Shown here piece after piece: positions 1 through 7,823 of a stretch of DNA of 64,000 bases (positions are counted from its first letter, which is position 1; each line of letters begins with the position of its first letter). Below the pieces are notes generated by a model. That model made no database searches. It was not told where the DNA came from and worked only from the letters and a program-made list of their open reading frames with translations. A program made the translations under genes and the position numbers. The DNA comes from Alysiella sp. Lineage in GTDB: Bacteria > Pseudomonadota > Gammaproteobacteria > Burkholderiales > Neisseriaceae. The stretch is taken from positions 1 to 64,000 of the forward strand of contig NZ_JAUNEC010000005.1 in assembly GCF_030525755.1 (NCBI RefSeq), read 5' to 3'.

Positions 1-59
1 ATCGAACTGCCGACACACGGATTTTCAATCCGTTGCTCTACCGACTGAGCTATCTGGCC
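1..59 (-). tRNA. tRNA-Phe (GAA), 3' end outside the window
   Basis: Read on the minus strand this starts GGCCAGATAGCTCAGTCGG, a normal acceptor strand and D-arm. An anticodon stem ACGGA/TCCGT follows, with the seven-base loop TTGAAAA, which gives anticodon GAA for phenylalanine. The T-arm begins with GTCGGCAGTTCGAT, and the window edge cuts the gene there, so the 3' acceptor strand is not visible. Confidence 0.93.
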
Positions 60-386
60 GTGTTTGAAAGATGCGGATTAAAACAGAAAAATGGGATTGT
101 GGCAAGTGTTTTTTGTATTTTTAAAATGATTAGCTTGTTTCAAAAGGGAAAATATTTTTGCTGTTTGAAAAAGCTGTGGACTAAATGTTTTCAGGCAGCC
201 TGAAACTTTTGCAAAAACTTGGCTTGTGGGGGTAGATTCCATATTTGCCCTATTAGGGATTTTGGAAAATATCATTTTTATCAAAAAATTAAAAAAATAG
301 CAGATTAGGTAGTCAATTACTGTATCCGTTTTAAAATGGATTGTGCAAAGGTTTCAGGCAGCCTGCTAAATTGTTTTTTTAAGTTT
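60..386. other. Intergenic region between tRNA-Phe and proB
   Basis: AT-rich spacer with no convincing gene. It holds the tRNA promoter, a full palindromic DUS at 187-204 (tttcaggcagcctgaaa) and a second DUS-like core at 352-365. The short minus-strand open frame here has no recognisable protein features and its translation runs through the DUS, so I do not call it. Confidence 0.6.
77..105 (-). promoter_or_regulatory. Candidate promoter of the tRNA-Phe gene
   Basis: On the minus strand TTGCCA (100-105) and TTTAAT (77-82) are separated by exactly 17 bases and lie 18 bases upstream of the mature tRNA 5' end. The bases just after the -10 box are GC-rich, as expected for a stringently controlled stable-RNA promoter. 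This is pattern matching only. Confidence 0.5.
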
Positions 387-1523
387 TTATTGATGCAATA
401 CCATATTGTCGCGATGAATGAGTTCATCTTCATGGGAGTAGCCCAGTTTATCATGAATGGCTGTGGAAGATAAGCCAAGAATTTGTTCAGCTTCATGACT
501 GCTGTAATTGCTTAAGCCGCGCGCCATTTCTTTGCCTTCATGGTTGAGTACTGCAATCAGTTCACCACGATGAAAATGCCCATTAACCCGTACACAGCCT
601 ACTGGCAATAAGCTGCTGTGTTTGTTTATTAAGGCTTGTTCCGCGCCTTTGTCTGCAACTACGCTGCCTGAAATTTGCACATGTCCCAGTAACCATTGTT
701 TGCGCGCGTTGATACGTGAAAATTCGCTGCTGAATAAAGTACCTATGGATTCGCCTGATAAAAGTCTTGGTAAAACATCGGTTTCTCGTCCTGATGCCAC
801 CACAGTACACGCGCCGCTTAATGCAGCGCGTTTAGCAGCCAAAACTTTGGTGTACATACCACCTGTGCCTACACCTGTTCCCGCACCTCCTGCCATGTTT
901 TCTAAATCGGGGTGGCTGGCACAAATGTGGGAAATGAATTGGGCTTGTGGGTTTTTGCGTGGGTCACTATCGTATAAACCGCGTTGGTCGGTAAGAATGA
1001 GTAAGGCATCGGCATCAATTAAATTACAGACTAATGCACCCAATGTGTCGTTGTCGCCCAGTTTGATTTCATCAGTGGTAACGGTGTCGTTTTCGTTAAT
1101 GATAGGGACAATGCCTTTGGCTAATAGGGTTTTTAGGGTGCTGCGTGCATTCAGATAACGGGTTCGGTTGCGTAAATCATCGTGGGTTAGCAAGATTTGT
1201 GCGGTGTGTATGCTATGTGGTGCAAAGGCACGCTCGTAGGCTTGGGCTATGCCCATTTGCCCGACTGCGGCTGCTGCTTGTAATTCATTGACAGCTGTGG
1301 GACGTTTTGACCAAGCCAAGCGTTTCATGCCTTCGGCGATGGCACCACTGGATACCAATACCACTTCACAACCTTGTGCTTTGACGGTGGCAATTTGTTT
1401 TGCCCAACTGTTTAAGGCAGCTTGGTCAATGCCACGTCCTTCTGCTGTTACCAAGCTGGAACCGACTTTCATGACCAAGAGTTTGGCATGAGCTAAATTG
1501 AAATGATGTTCTGAATGGGTCAT
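387..1523 (-). CDS. proB: Glutamate 5-kinase
   Basis: Phosphorylates glutamate to gamma-glutamyl phosphate in the cytoplasm, the first step of proline synthesis. The 378-residue protein has the amino-acid kinase fold: KVGSSL near residue 19 (phosphate binding), SSGAIAEG near 58, and NENDTV followed by DNDTLGALV near 150-168, the substrate and nucleotide site. A PUA domain occupies roughly residues 285-378, the usual two-domain length. I place the start at the ATG giving MTHSEHHF. The longer frame would add seven residues (MIFRQPL) encoded by the DUS upstream, which are unlikely to be translated. No proA lies beside it in the window, so it stands alone behind an alcohol dehydrogenase gene. Confidence 0.95.
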   Translation of the reverse strand: MTHSEHHFNLAHAKLLVMKVGSSLVTAEGRGIDQAALNSWAKQIATVKAQGCEVVLVSSGAIAEGMKRLAWSKRPTAVNELQAAAAVGQMGIAQAYERAFAPHSIHTAQILLTHDDLRNRTRYLNARSTLKTLLAKGIVPIINENDTVTTDEIKLGDNDTLGALVCNLIDADALLILTDQRGLYDSDPRKNPQAQFISHICASHPDLENMAGGAGTGVGTGGMYTKVLAAKRAALSGACTVVASGRETDVLPRLLSGESIGTLFSSEFSRINARKQWLLGHVQISGSVVADKGAEQALINKHSSLLPVGCVRVNGHFHRGELIAVLNHEGKEMARGLSNYSSHEAEQILGLSSTAIHDKLGYSHEDELIHRDNMVLHQ

Positions 1524-1526
1524 AAG

Positions 1527-1604
1527 AGGCTGCCTGAAAATCAAATGGCTGCCGTTATACCACTTTTTGCATATTGATGCAGCGTTTGGTTTTTCAGGCA
1601 GCCT
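1527..1604. terminator. Inverted DUS pair between adh and proB
   Basis: aggctgcctgaaaa (1527-1540) and its reverse complement (1591-1604) form an inverted pair with a 50-base loop, followed by T-rich sequence. It may end transcription of the alcohol dehydrogenase gene; the long loop makes this less certain than the tighter DUS hairpins in the window. Confidence 0.4.
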
Positions 1605-1636
1605 TTTGATGTTGTGAAAAGCGAAAGTAAAGAGGG

Positions 1637-2677
1637 TTATTCTACGGTAAGTACCACTTTCATGGCATTGTGTTCAGCCGCATGTTTGAATACATCGTAG
1701 GCTTGTTCCAATTCGCTGAATTTAAAATGGTGAGTCAGCATTTTGGTGTAATCCACGCTGCTGGTTGAAATGGCTTTCATCAGCATCTCGGTGGTGTTGG
1801 TATTGACCAAACCTGTGGTAATGGACAGGTTTTTAATCCATAATTTTTCTAATTTAAAATCAACGGGTTTACCGTGTACACCGACCACAGCAATATTGCC
1901 ACCTGCTTTAACCGTTTCTTGGCACATATCCCAAGTTGCAGGAATGCCTACTGCTTCAATCGCTACATCAACGCCATCTTGTCCCACAATGTCCAAAACT
2001 TGTGCGACCACATTACCAGAAGCAGGATTGATGGTGTGGGTTGCGCCCAATTCTTTGGCAAGTTTCAGGCGGTTTTCATCCATGTCTACCACAATTAAGA
2101 TACTGGGGCTGTATAGCTGTGCTGTTAAAAGGGCGGACATACCTACGGGACCAGCTCCTGCAATCATCACGGTATCACCAGGTTTTACATCGCCGTATTG
2201 CACACCAATTTCATGTGCAGTCGGTAAGGCATCGCTCAATAAGAGTGCCACTTCCTCATTCACGTTTTCAGGCAGCTTGATTAAGCTGTTGTCAGCATAG
2301 GGTGTACGGACGTATTCAGCTTGTGTGCCGTCAATCATATAGCCCAAAATCCAGCCGCCATTGCGACAATGTGAGTAAAGTTGTTGTTTACAGTTGTCGC
2401 ATGAACAGCATTTAGAAACACAGGAAATGATGACTTTGTCGCCAACTTTGATGTTTTTAACGCCTTCGCCCACTTCTTCAACAATGCCAATGCCTTCGTG
2501 TCCCAAAATGCGACCATCGGCTACTTCGGGATTTTTGCCTTTCCAAATGCCTAAATCTGTACCGCAAATGGTGGTTTTGGTAATGCGGACAACGGCGTCG
2601 GTGGGGTTAATGATTTTGGCTTTGGGTTTTTCTTCAAAACGAATGTCGCCTGAACCGTGATAAACCATAGCTTTCAT
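1637..2677 (-). CDS. Zinc-dependent alcohol dehydrogenase
   Basis: Medium-chain dehydrogenase/reductase of 346 residues, expected to interconvert an alcohol and an aldehyde or ketone with NAD(P). The catalytic-zinc region is visible as TTICGTDLG near residue 36 and GHEGIGIVEEVG near 59. The structural-zinc cysteine cluster CVSKCCSCDNC is near 90-100. The Rossmann motif AGAGPVGMSALL is near 173, with the cofactor-determining acidic residue in VVDMDENR. The substrate is not evident. It is a separate unit between proB and a KefB-type gene. I saw no NmlR-type operator upstream, so an AdhC formaldehyde role is not supported. Confidence 0.88.
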   Translation of the reverse strand: MKAMVYHGSGDIRFEEKPKAKIINPTDAVVRITKTTICGTDLGIWKGKNPEVADGRILGHEGIGIVEEVGEGVKNIKVGDKVIISCVSKCCSCDNCKQQLYSHCRNGGWILGYMIDGTQAEYVRTPYADNSLIKLPENVNEEVALLLSDALPTAHEIGVQYGDVKPGDTVMIAGAGPVGMSALLTAQLYSPSILIVVDMDENRLKLAKELGATHTINPASGNVVAQVLDIVGQDGVDVAIEAVGIPATWDMCQETVKAGGNIAVVGVHGKPVDFKLEKLWIKNLSITTGLVNTNTTEMLMKAISTSSVDYTKMLTHHFKFSELEQAYDVFKHAAEHNAMKVVLTVE

Positions 2678-3004
2678 CTTAATTGCTCCTTATAAAGTTG
2701 CGTGGAAAAAGCAGCAAGGCTGGTTATCTGGGTTTGTTTTAATCATATTAAACCAGAAGCCTGTGTGCTGGTTTGTTTATAGACCTGTTGTACATCGATG
2801 TCAAAAATTTAACTATGTTAAAATGTTATATAATAACATTTTGGAAAAGAAGTTATGGGTGTTTGAAATGAGCTATCTGTTATAGCTGCCTGACAGTACA
2901 CAACAATATGCAGCAACTGTATTTTACCTGACAGGGTTAGAAATACAGTTGCTACGGAAATCATTTTTTGTTGTGTACTATTAAGATTGTCTGAAAAGAA
3001 GCAA
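2678..3004. other. Intergenic region between kefB-like gene and adh
   Basis: This spacer holds the upstream region of the alcohol dehydrogenase gene and the 85-bp nested inverted repeat described separately. The part nearest adh (2690-2860) is AT-rich and includes tatgttaaaatgttatataa, plausible promoter material, but I cannot assign boxes with confidence. Confidence 0.5.
2895..2979. repeat. 85-bp nested inverted repeat
   Basis: Two perfect 12-bp inverted pairs are nested. The outer arms are agtacacaacaa (2895-2906) and ttgttgtgtact (2968-2979). The inner arms are gcaactgtattt (2913-2924) and aaatacagttgc (2941-2952). A near-palindromic centre (cctgacagg) lies in the loop. The whole would fold into one long hairpin in RNA or single-stranded DNA. 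It could be a miniature mobile element or a terminator for the kefB-like gene. I see no second copy in the window. Confidence 0.8.
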
Positions 3005-4894
3005 TTAAGAAATGCCTTTTTTAATGCGTGTCCAACTGTTTGGATTTTCTTGCCAATCTGTGCTTTCGCCGCGTAGCAGAGCGGTCATCAGTTTGTGTGT
3101 TTCTGCTTCTTCTTTTTTCACGGTATGAATTATGGATTCATTGGCAAAGACAGGAATACTGGGGTCGTACACTCGGGCAAGTTTATCGGATAAATCACGG
3201 TCGCGTGCAGCATAAAATTCAACCAATTCATGCGCTTTTTCAGGTGTGATGCCCAGTTGTTCTAAAGCAATCCTTCCGCTGCGTATGGCAGCATCAACGG
3301 TTTCACGAATGATGAAGTTGGCACCTGCATGGTGTAGTTCAAAAGCGTGTGAACGGTCAAATGCGCGTGCGATAATCGGTAAATTGGGATGATGGCGACG
3401 CACAAACTCAACGATTTCAACAGCATGATGGCTGTCGCCTACTGTTACGACCAGCAGTTTGGCTTTTGCCAAACCAATGGAGCTGAGCAATTCAGGACTG
3501 GTGGCATCGCCGTAATAGGTTTTGATGCCAAATTTGGTTAGACCTTCTATCATTTCTGCGTGGTTGTCGATAACGGTGGTGTGGAAACCGCAAGCAGTCA
3601 GCATACTGTTGATTTGTTGTCCAAAACGACCATGTCCTAGTAAAATCACAGGATTTTCTTCGTGAATTTCATCATGGCTACGCGCTTCGTGGTTTTCTTG
3701 TTTGATGGCACGTGGGGCAAGGATTTTGTCGTAAATGATGAACAATAAGGGCGTGAACAGCATGGAAAGTGCCACCACCAAAGCAATGCGGTCGGATAAG
3801 TGATTGGGTAAAACATGGTTTTGTCGGGCAATCGACAATAGCACAAAACCAAATTCCCCAGCCTGTGCCAAACTTAATGCAAACAGTTTACCTGCTAATG
3901 GAGGTAGCCTAAAAATTTTGCCTAAAATCCATAAAATAAGGGCTTTTACAGCAAGTACACCAGCAGTGAGAACCAAAATCAGCAGCAATTCTTGGCCAAG
4001 TAATTTGAAATTCATGCCTGCGCCGACTGTGATGAAAAACAAACCCAGTAATAAACCTTTAAAAGGTTCCAGTTGACTTTCCATTTCATGACGGTAGGTG
4101 CTGTTGGCTAACGCCACGCCAGCGATGAATGCACCCAAAGCGGGAGAAAGACCAATTAAGGACATGAGTGTGGCAATGCCAACCACTAAAGCCAAAGTAA
4201 ATACCGTCAGCATTTCGCGTACACGGCTTTTGATGATGAAACGGAAAATCAGTGGCACAGCATAGCGTACTGCAACAATAATCAAGGCAATGGCAGCGAT
4301 GCTGACCAATGCTGTTACCCAGCCTGCTTGGTCGGCAAGCAAGTTTTGTGCGCTGTGTGCATCGGGGCGTGAAGCGACGCTGGCGGTTGCCAGTAAGGGC
4401 AATAAAGCGAGCATGGGAATGGCAGCAACGTCTTGAAACAGCAAAACCGCAAATCCCGATTGTCCGCCAGAGGTGCTCAAAAGTTGTTTTTCATTGAGTG
4501 TTTGTAAAACAATGGCGGTGGACGAGAGCGTCAAAATGCACGCAATGGCAACGGCAATTTGCCATGTGTAGCCAAAGGCAATTGCAATGCCTGTTATGGC
4601 AGCCAAAGACAATGCCACTTGTAAACCACCCAAGCCAAGTAATTTATGGCGCAGTTGCCACAGCATTTGTGGTGCGAGTTCCAAACCTACCAAAAACAGC
4701 ATCATGACCACACCGAATTCTGCAATATGTTGTATGGACTCGGTTTCTTTGCCGACCAAACCCAGTATAGGACCAATGATGATGCCAGCTGCCAAATAAC
4801 CCAGTACAGAGCCCAAACCGAATTTTTGCGACAACAAAACTGCGCCTACGGCAAAGGCAAGGTAAATGAAAGTATAGAGTAAGATATTGGTCAT
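3005..4894 (-). CDS. KefB/KefC-type monovalent cation:proton antiporter
   Basis: Inner-membrane CPA2-family transporter of 629 residues, likely K+ efflux in exchange for protons. About the first 390 residues contain a dozen hydrophobic segments. The soluble C-terminal part starts with a Rossmann RCK/TrkA-N domain (VILLGHGRFGQQI near residue 416) that binds nucleotide in relatives and gates the channel. A further tail of about 100 residues contains acidic and basic stretches. Length and layout match KefB/KefC. No ancillary KefF/KefG flavoprotein lies alongside, so glutathione gating cannot be inferred. It is followed by panC upstream on the same strand, with a palindromic DUS between them. Confidence 0.85.
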   Translation of the reverse strand: MTNILLYTFIYLAFAVGAVLLSQKFGLGSVLGYLAAGIIIGPILGLVGKETESIQHIAEFGVVMMLFLVGLELAPQMLWQLRHKLLGLGGLQVALSLAAITGIAIAFGYTWQIAVAIACILTLSSTAIVLQTLNEKQLLSTSGGQSGFAVLLFQDVAAIPMLALLPLLATASVASRPDAHSAQNLLADQAGWVTALVSIAAIALIIVAVRYAVPLIFRFIIKSRVREMLTVFTLALVVGIATLMSLIGLSPALGAFIAGVALANSTYRHEMESQLEPFKGLLLGLFFITVGAGMNFKLLGQELLLILVLTAGVLAVKALILWILGKIFRLPPLAGKLFALSLAQAGEFGFVLLSIARQNHVLPNHLSDRIALVVALSMLFTPLLFIIYDKILAPRAIKQENHEARSHDEIHEENPVILLGHGRFGQQINSMLTACGFHTTVIDNHAEMIEGLTKFGIKTYYGDATSPELLSSIGLAKAKLLVVTVGDSHHAVEIVEFVRRHHPNLPIIARAFDRSHAFELHHAGANFIIRETVDAAIRSGRIALEQLGITPEKAHELVEFYAARDRDLSDKLARVYDPSIPVFANESIIHTVKKEEAETHKLMTALLRGESTDWQENPNSWTRIKKGIS

Positions 4895-4924
4895 GGTGTG
4901 TTTTTTCTTTAAAAAAATAATGAG

Positions 4925-4943
4925 TTTTCAGGCTGCCTGAAAA
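4925..4943. repeat. Palindromic DUS between panC and kefB-like gene
   Basis: ttttcaggctgcctgaaaa is a self-complementary uptake sequence apart from its central base. It sits in the 74-bp gap between the two minus-strand genes. It is too short to be a strong terminator by itself. Confidence 0.7.
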
Positions 4944-4968
4944 GATTGCTTTACTTTAACCAATCGCA

Positions 4969-5820
4969 TCAATATGGATTTTCGGTTTCAGGCAGCACTT
5001 CTAAATTGTCAATTAAACGGGTTGAGCCTAAACGTGCGGCAAGCAAAATGACCCATGCACCTTGTAAACGTGGGGTGTCCAAGGTTTCGGCCTGGCGAAT
5101 GGCGACATAATCCACAATCCAACCGTTGGTTTGTAGAGCGGTAGTGGCAGTTTGTTCTAATAAGGAAAATGCACGGTTACCTGAACGCAATTCGGCAGCA
5201 ATGTTCTGTAAACAACGATGAATTTCTGTGGCTTTTTCGCGTTCTGTGGCAGACAAATACTGGTTGCGACTGGATAATGCCAAGCCATCTTCGGCACGAA
5301 CTGTGGCGACACCCATGATTTGAATAGGGAAATTCAATTCAGCAACCATATTTTTGATAATGGCAAGTTGTTGGTAGTCTTTTTTGCCAAAACAAGCCAC
5401 ATTTGGTTGTACGATATTGAATAATTTTGCCACTACGGTTGCTACACCGCGAAAATGATTGGGGCGAAACGCACCACACAATTCATTTTGTAAGGTAGAT
5501 GGTTCCACATAATAAGTTTGGCTGCCTGTGGGATACAATTCGCTTTCATCAGGCGCAAATAAAACCGCAACGCCCGCAGCTTCTAGTTTGGCGGCATCGG
5601 CCGCCAAAGTGCGTGGATAACGGTCAAAATCTTCGCCTTGTCCAAATTGAAGGCGATTAACGAAAATGCTAACCACAATATGTTCGGCGTGTTGGCTTGC
5701 TTTGTGAACCAAATTAAGATGCCCATCGTGCAGATTGCCCATAGTGGGAACAAAACCGATGCTGCCTGAAATGCTGTCGCGCCATTGACGAAAGGCTTGA
5801 ATGCTGTGAATTATTTGCAT
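4969..5820 (-). CDS. panC: Pantothenate synthetase
   Basis: Condenses pantoate and beta-alanine with ATP to pantothenate in coenzyme A synthesis. The 283-residue product has the nucleotidyl-transferase signature PTMGNLHDGH near residues 25-34 and the second ATP motif LSSRNQYLS near 181-189, in a protein of family-standard length. FGKKDYQQLAI near 144 is also typical. panB is not adjacent in the window. The DUS inside the start region encodes SISGSIG without disturbing the fold motifs. Confidence 0.95.
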   Translation of the reverse strand: MQIIHSIQAFRQWRDSISGSIGFVPTMGNLHDGHLNLVHKASQHAEHIVVSIFVNRLQFGQGEDFDRYPRTLAADAAKLEAAGVAVLFAPDESELYPTGSQTYYVEPSTLQNELCGAFRPNHFRGVATVVAKLFNIVQPNVACFGKKDYQQLAIIKNMVAELNFPIQIMGVATVRAEDGLALSSRNQYLSATEREKATEIHRCLQNIAAELRSGNRAFSLLEQTATTALQTNGWIVDYVAIRQAETLDTPRLQGAWVILLAARLGSTRLIDNLEVLPETENPY

Positions 5821-5839
5821 GATTGTGATTGGGTTTGTG

Positions 5840-5879
5840 TTTTCAGGCAGCCTTCAATGAAACGCAGGCTGCCTGAAAA
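5840..5879 (-). terminator. DUS hairpin downstream of ppiD
   Basis: ttttcaggcagcct (5840-5853) and aggctgcctgaaaa (5866-5879) form a 14-bp inverted repeat with a 12-base loop, lying between the end of ppiD and the start of panC. Such paired uptake sequences commonly serve as factor-independent terminators in Neisseriaceae. Confidence 0.7.
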
Positions 5880-5891
5880 CAGTTTGATGAT

Positions 5892-7730
5892 TTATTCGTT
5901 GTCGTTGATGCGTTCCGCACCTTCTTTGGTTTTGATTTGAGCGCGTAAACTGTTTAAATAGGCTTCAATCAGACTGTTGCCATTGATTTGGCTAACGGCT
6001 TGACGTGCTTCATTTAACAGTTTGGCATCGGCTTGCGGATTGTGTACAGCAAGTACTTCAATCAGTTGGGGGGCGGTGGGCGTATCCAGTAAAGCGTAAG
6101 CGGGTTGCCCGTTTTTCGGCATGGTTGCCATTAAGATTTGATAAGCATGGGCAGGCAAAACTTGGCGCATTTGCATGGGAGTGACGTTTTCTTGTGGCGA
6201 CCAAGCCAACGTTACTTTTTTGCCTGCGTGTAAATCCGCCAGCATTTTTTCGGCAGCTTCTTTTGCCAAGCGTGTGCTCTCGTTGTGTAAATAATCGCTT
6301 CGTACTTGGCCTTTGATGTCGTCAAAGGCTTGGCTGCCTGCGGCTCGGGTTTCGGTAGCGCGGACAAACCATGTTGCGCCATCTGCAACGATGCCTTCGG
6401 AATTGTGTTTTTGGGTAAACACATCTTCGCTGAATAAGGCTTCTACAACGGCTTGTGGTACTTTCAGGCTGCCTGAATTGCTACGCGTGAGCCATTCATT
6501 TTGGGTTTGTATGCTTTGACCGTGTTTGTCGGCGGCGGTTTTTAAGCTGTTGTTGTTGGCAAATGCATCATCGCCAAAGGCTTCGCGCAGTTTATTGTAT
6601 GTTTGTTGTGCTTTCTTCTCTTGTAGGTTTTGGCGCAAGCTGGCTTTTTGACTTTCAAAATCGGTTGCTTGAATTTCACTGGCGCGCACAATGTGGTAGC
6701 CAAAATCGCTTTCTATCACGTTGCTGATTTCGCCTTCTTTTAATGCAAACGCGGCATCTTCAAGGGTTTTGCTGCCCAAAGAACCATCTTGGGTGTAATG
6801 ACCTAAATCTCCACCATTGCTTGAGCTGCTGGTGTCTTGTGAGTATTTTTGGGCAAATTCGGCAAATTTTTCGGGCTGTTTCTTCAATTCTGCTGCTGTT
6901 TTTTCCGCTGCTGCGCGTGCTTGTTCACGTTGGCTGGCATCGGCTGATTTGGAAACTTCAAATAGGATATGTGCCAAACGGCGTTTAGATTTGAAGCTAT
7001 TTTGTTGTTCTTCAAAGGCTTTTTTTAGCTCTTCATCGCTAACATTTTCTTTGGCTGCCAAATCTTGTGGCGAAAGGCGAACATATTCAAATTTAACAGC
7101 TTGTTCCAAAGCATAATTGGCTTTGTGGGATTCGTAATATTTTTTGATGGCATCATCGTTCAGACTGACTTTGTTGGCAAACGATTCGGGGGAAATGGGT
7201 ACACTGCGAATGGTGCGGACAGCACGTTCAATATTCAATAATTGTTGGGCTTGTGTATCTGCAGCGGGTGTGCTGGATAGGCTTACCAAAAGTGCGATTT
7301 GGGTAAGACGTGTTCGCTCTTCATTCATGAAGTTTTGTTCATTTAAGCCATTGTGTTTTAAGAAAGTTTGGAATTTATTGACATCAAATTTGCCTGCTTC
7401 ATCATGAAACAGAGGATTGTCTACAATGGACTGTTTGATTTGTGTATCTGAAATGACTACCCCCAAGTTTTTTGCACCTTCTAATAGGTAGGCTTGGTCT
7501 AATAGGGTTTTGAAAACGGCTTCACGGTTGGTGTTGCCGCCTCGGACTTGTGCTTGGCGTATGGCTTGGTCAAGGTCGGCGCGAGTAATGGTTTGCTCGC
7601 CAACTTTGATGATGTAACGGCTGTTTGCGGAAAAGTCAAAACCTGTAACGCCGAAACCAATAAAGGAAATGGCAATCGTGCCGAGCAGGATTTGAGCGGG
7701 TAAACGGAATTTTTCTATGGCGTGGAACAT
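5892..7730 (-). CDS. ppiD: Membrane-anchored peptidyl-prolyl isomerase (PpiD/SurA_N family)
   Basis: Periplasmic folding chaperone tethered to the inner membrane, expected to help outer-membrane and secreted proteins leave the Sec translocon. Of its 612 residues, a single N-terminal membrane segment spans about residues 14-30. A SurA_N-like chaperone region follows. A parvulin PpiC domain lies at about 255-365, recognisable by RRLAHILFEV, FAQKYSQDTSS, GGDLGHYTQDG and FGYHIVRASEI. A long C-terminal chaperone arm completes it. The layout matches E. coli PpiD. It is flanked on both sides by DUS hairpins, so it is probably a single-gene unit. Confidence 0.9.
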   Translation of the reverse strand: MFHAIEKFRLPAQILLGTIAISFIGFGVTGFDFSANSRYIIKVGEQTITRADLDQAIRQAQVRGGNTNREAVFKTLLDQAYLLEGAKNLGVVISDTQIKQSIVDNPLFHDEAGKFDVNKFQTFLKHNGLNEQNFMNEERTRLTQIALLVSLSSTPAADTQAQQLLNIERAVRTIRSVPISPESFANKVSLNDDAIKKYYESHKANYALEQAVKFEYVRLSPQDLAAKENVSDEELKKAFEEQQNSFKSKRRLAHILFEVSKSADASQREQARAAAEKTAAELKKQPEKFAEFAQKYSQDTSSSSNGGDLGHYTQDGSLGSKTLEDAAFALKEGEISNVIESDFGYHIVRASEIQATDFESQKASLRQNLQEKKAQQTYNKLREAFGDDAFANNNSLKTAADKHGQSIQTQNEWLTRSNSGSLKVPQAVVEALFSEDVFTQKHNSEGIVADGATWFVRATETRAAGSQAFDDIKGQVRSDYLHNESTRLAKEAAEKMLADLHAGKKVTLAWSPQENVTPMQMRQVLPAHAYQILMATMPKNGQPAYALLDTPTAPQLIEVLAVHNPQADAKLLNEARQAVSQINGNSLIEAYLNSLRAQIKTKEGAERINDNE

Positions 7731-7780
7731 TTTGTTTGCAAATTGGGTAAAGGGTTAAAAAAGGGCGTATTGTAACCTGT

Positions 7781-7819
7781 TTTTCAGGCAGCCTGTCATT
7801 AAAATAGGCTGCCTGAAAG
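7781..7819 (-). terminator. DUS hairpin downstream of pilR
   Basis: ttttcaggcagcct at 7781 pairs with aggctgcctgaaa ending at 7819, with a loop of about 12 bases. It starts four bases past the pilR stop codon and probably ends the parC-pilS-pilR transcript. Confidence 0.7.
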
Positions 7820-7823
7820 AAAG

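Noticed and set aside
78..284. 68-codon minus-strand open frame between tRNA-Phe and proB
   Set aside because: It runs through a DUS and the tRNA promoter, with no protein-like features.
622..1158. 178-codon plus-strand open frame opposite proB
   Set aside because: Fully inside proB, no family resemblance, and no ribosome-binding site.
2678..3004. NmlR-type operator and AdhC identity for the alcohol dehydrogenase gene
   Set aside because: No MerR-type spaced inverted repeat between promoter boxes was found, and no esterase gene follows.
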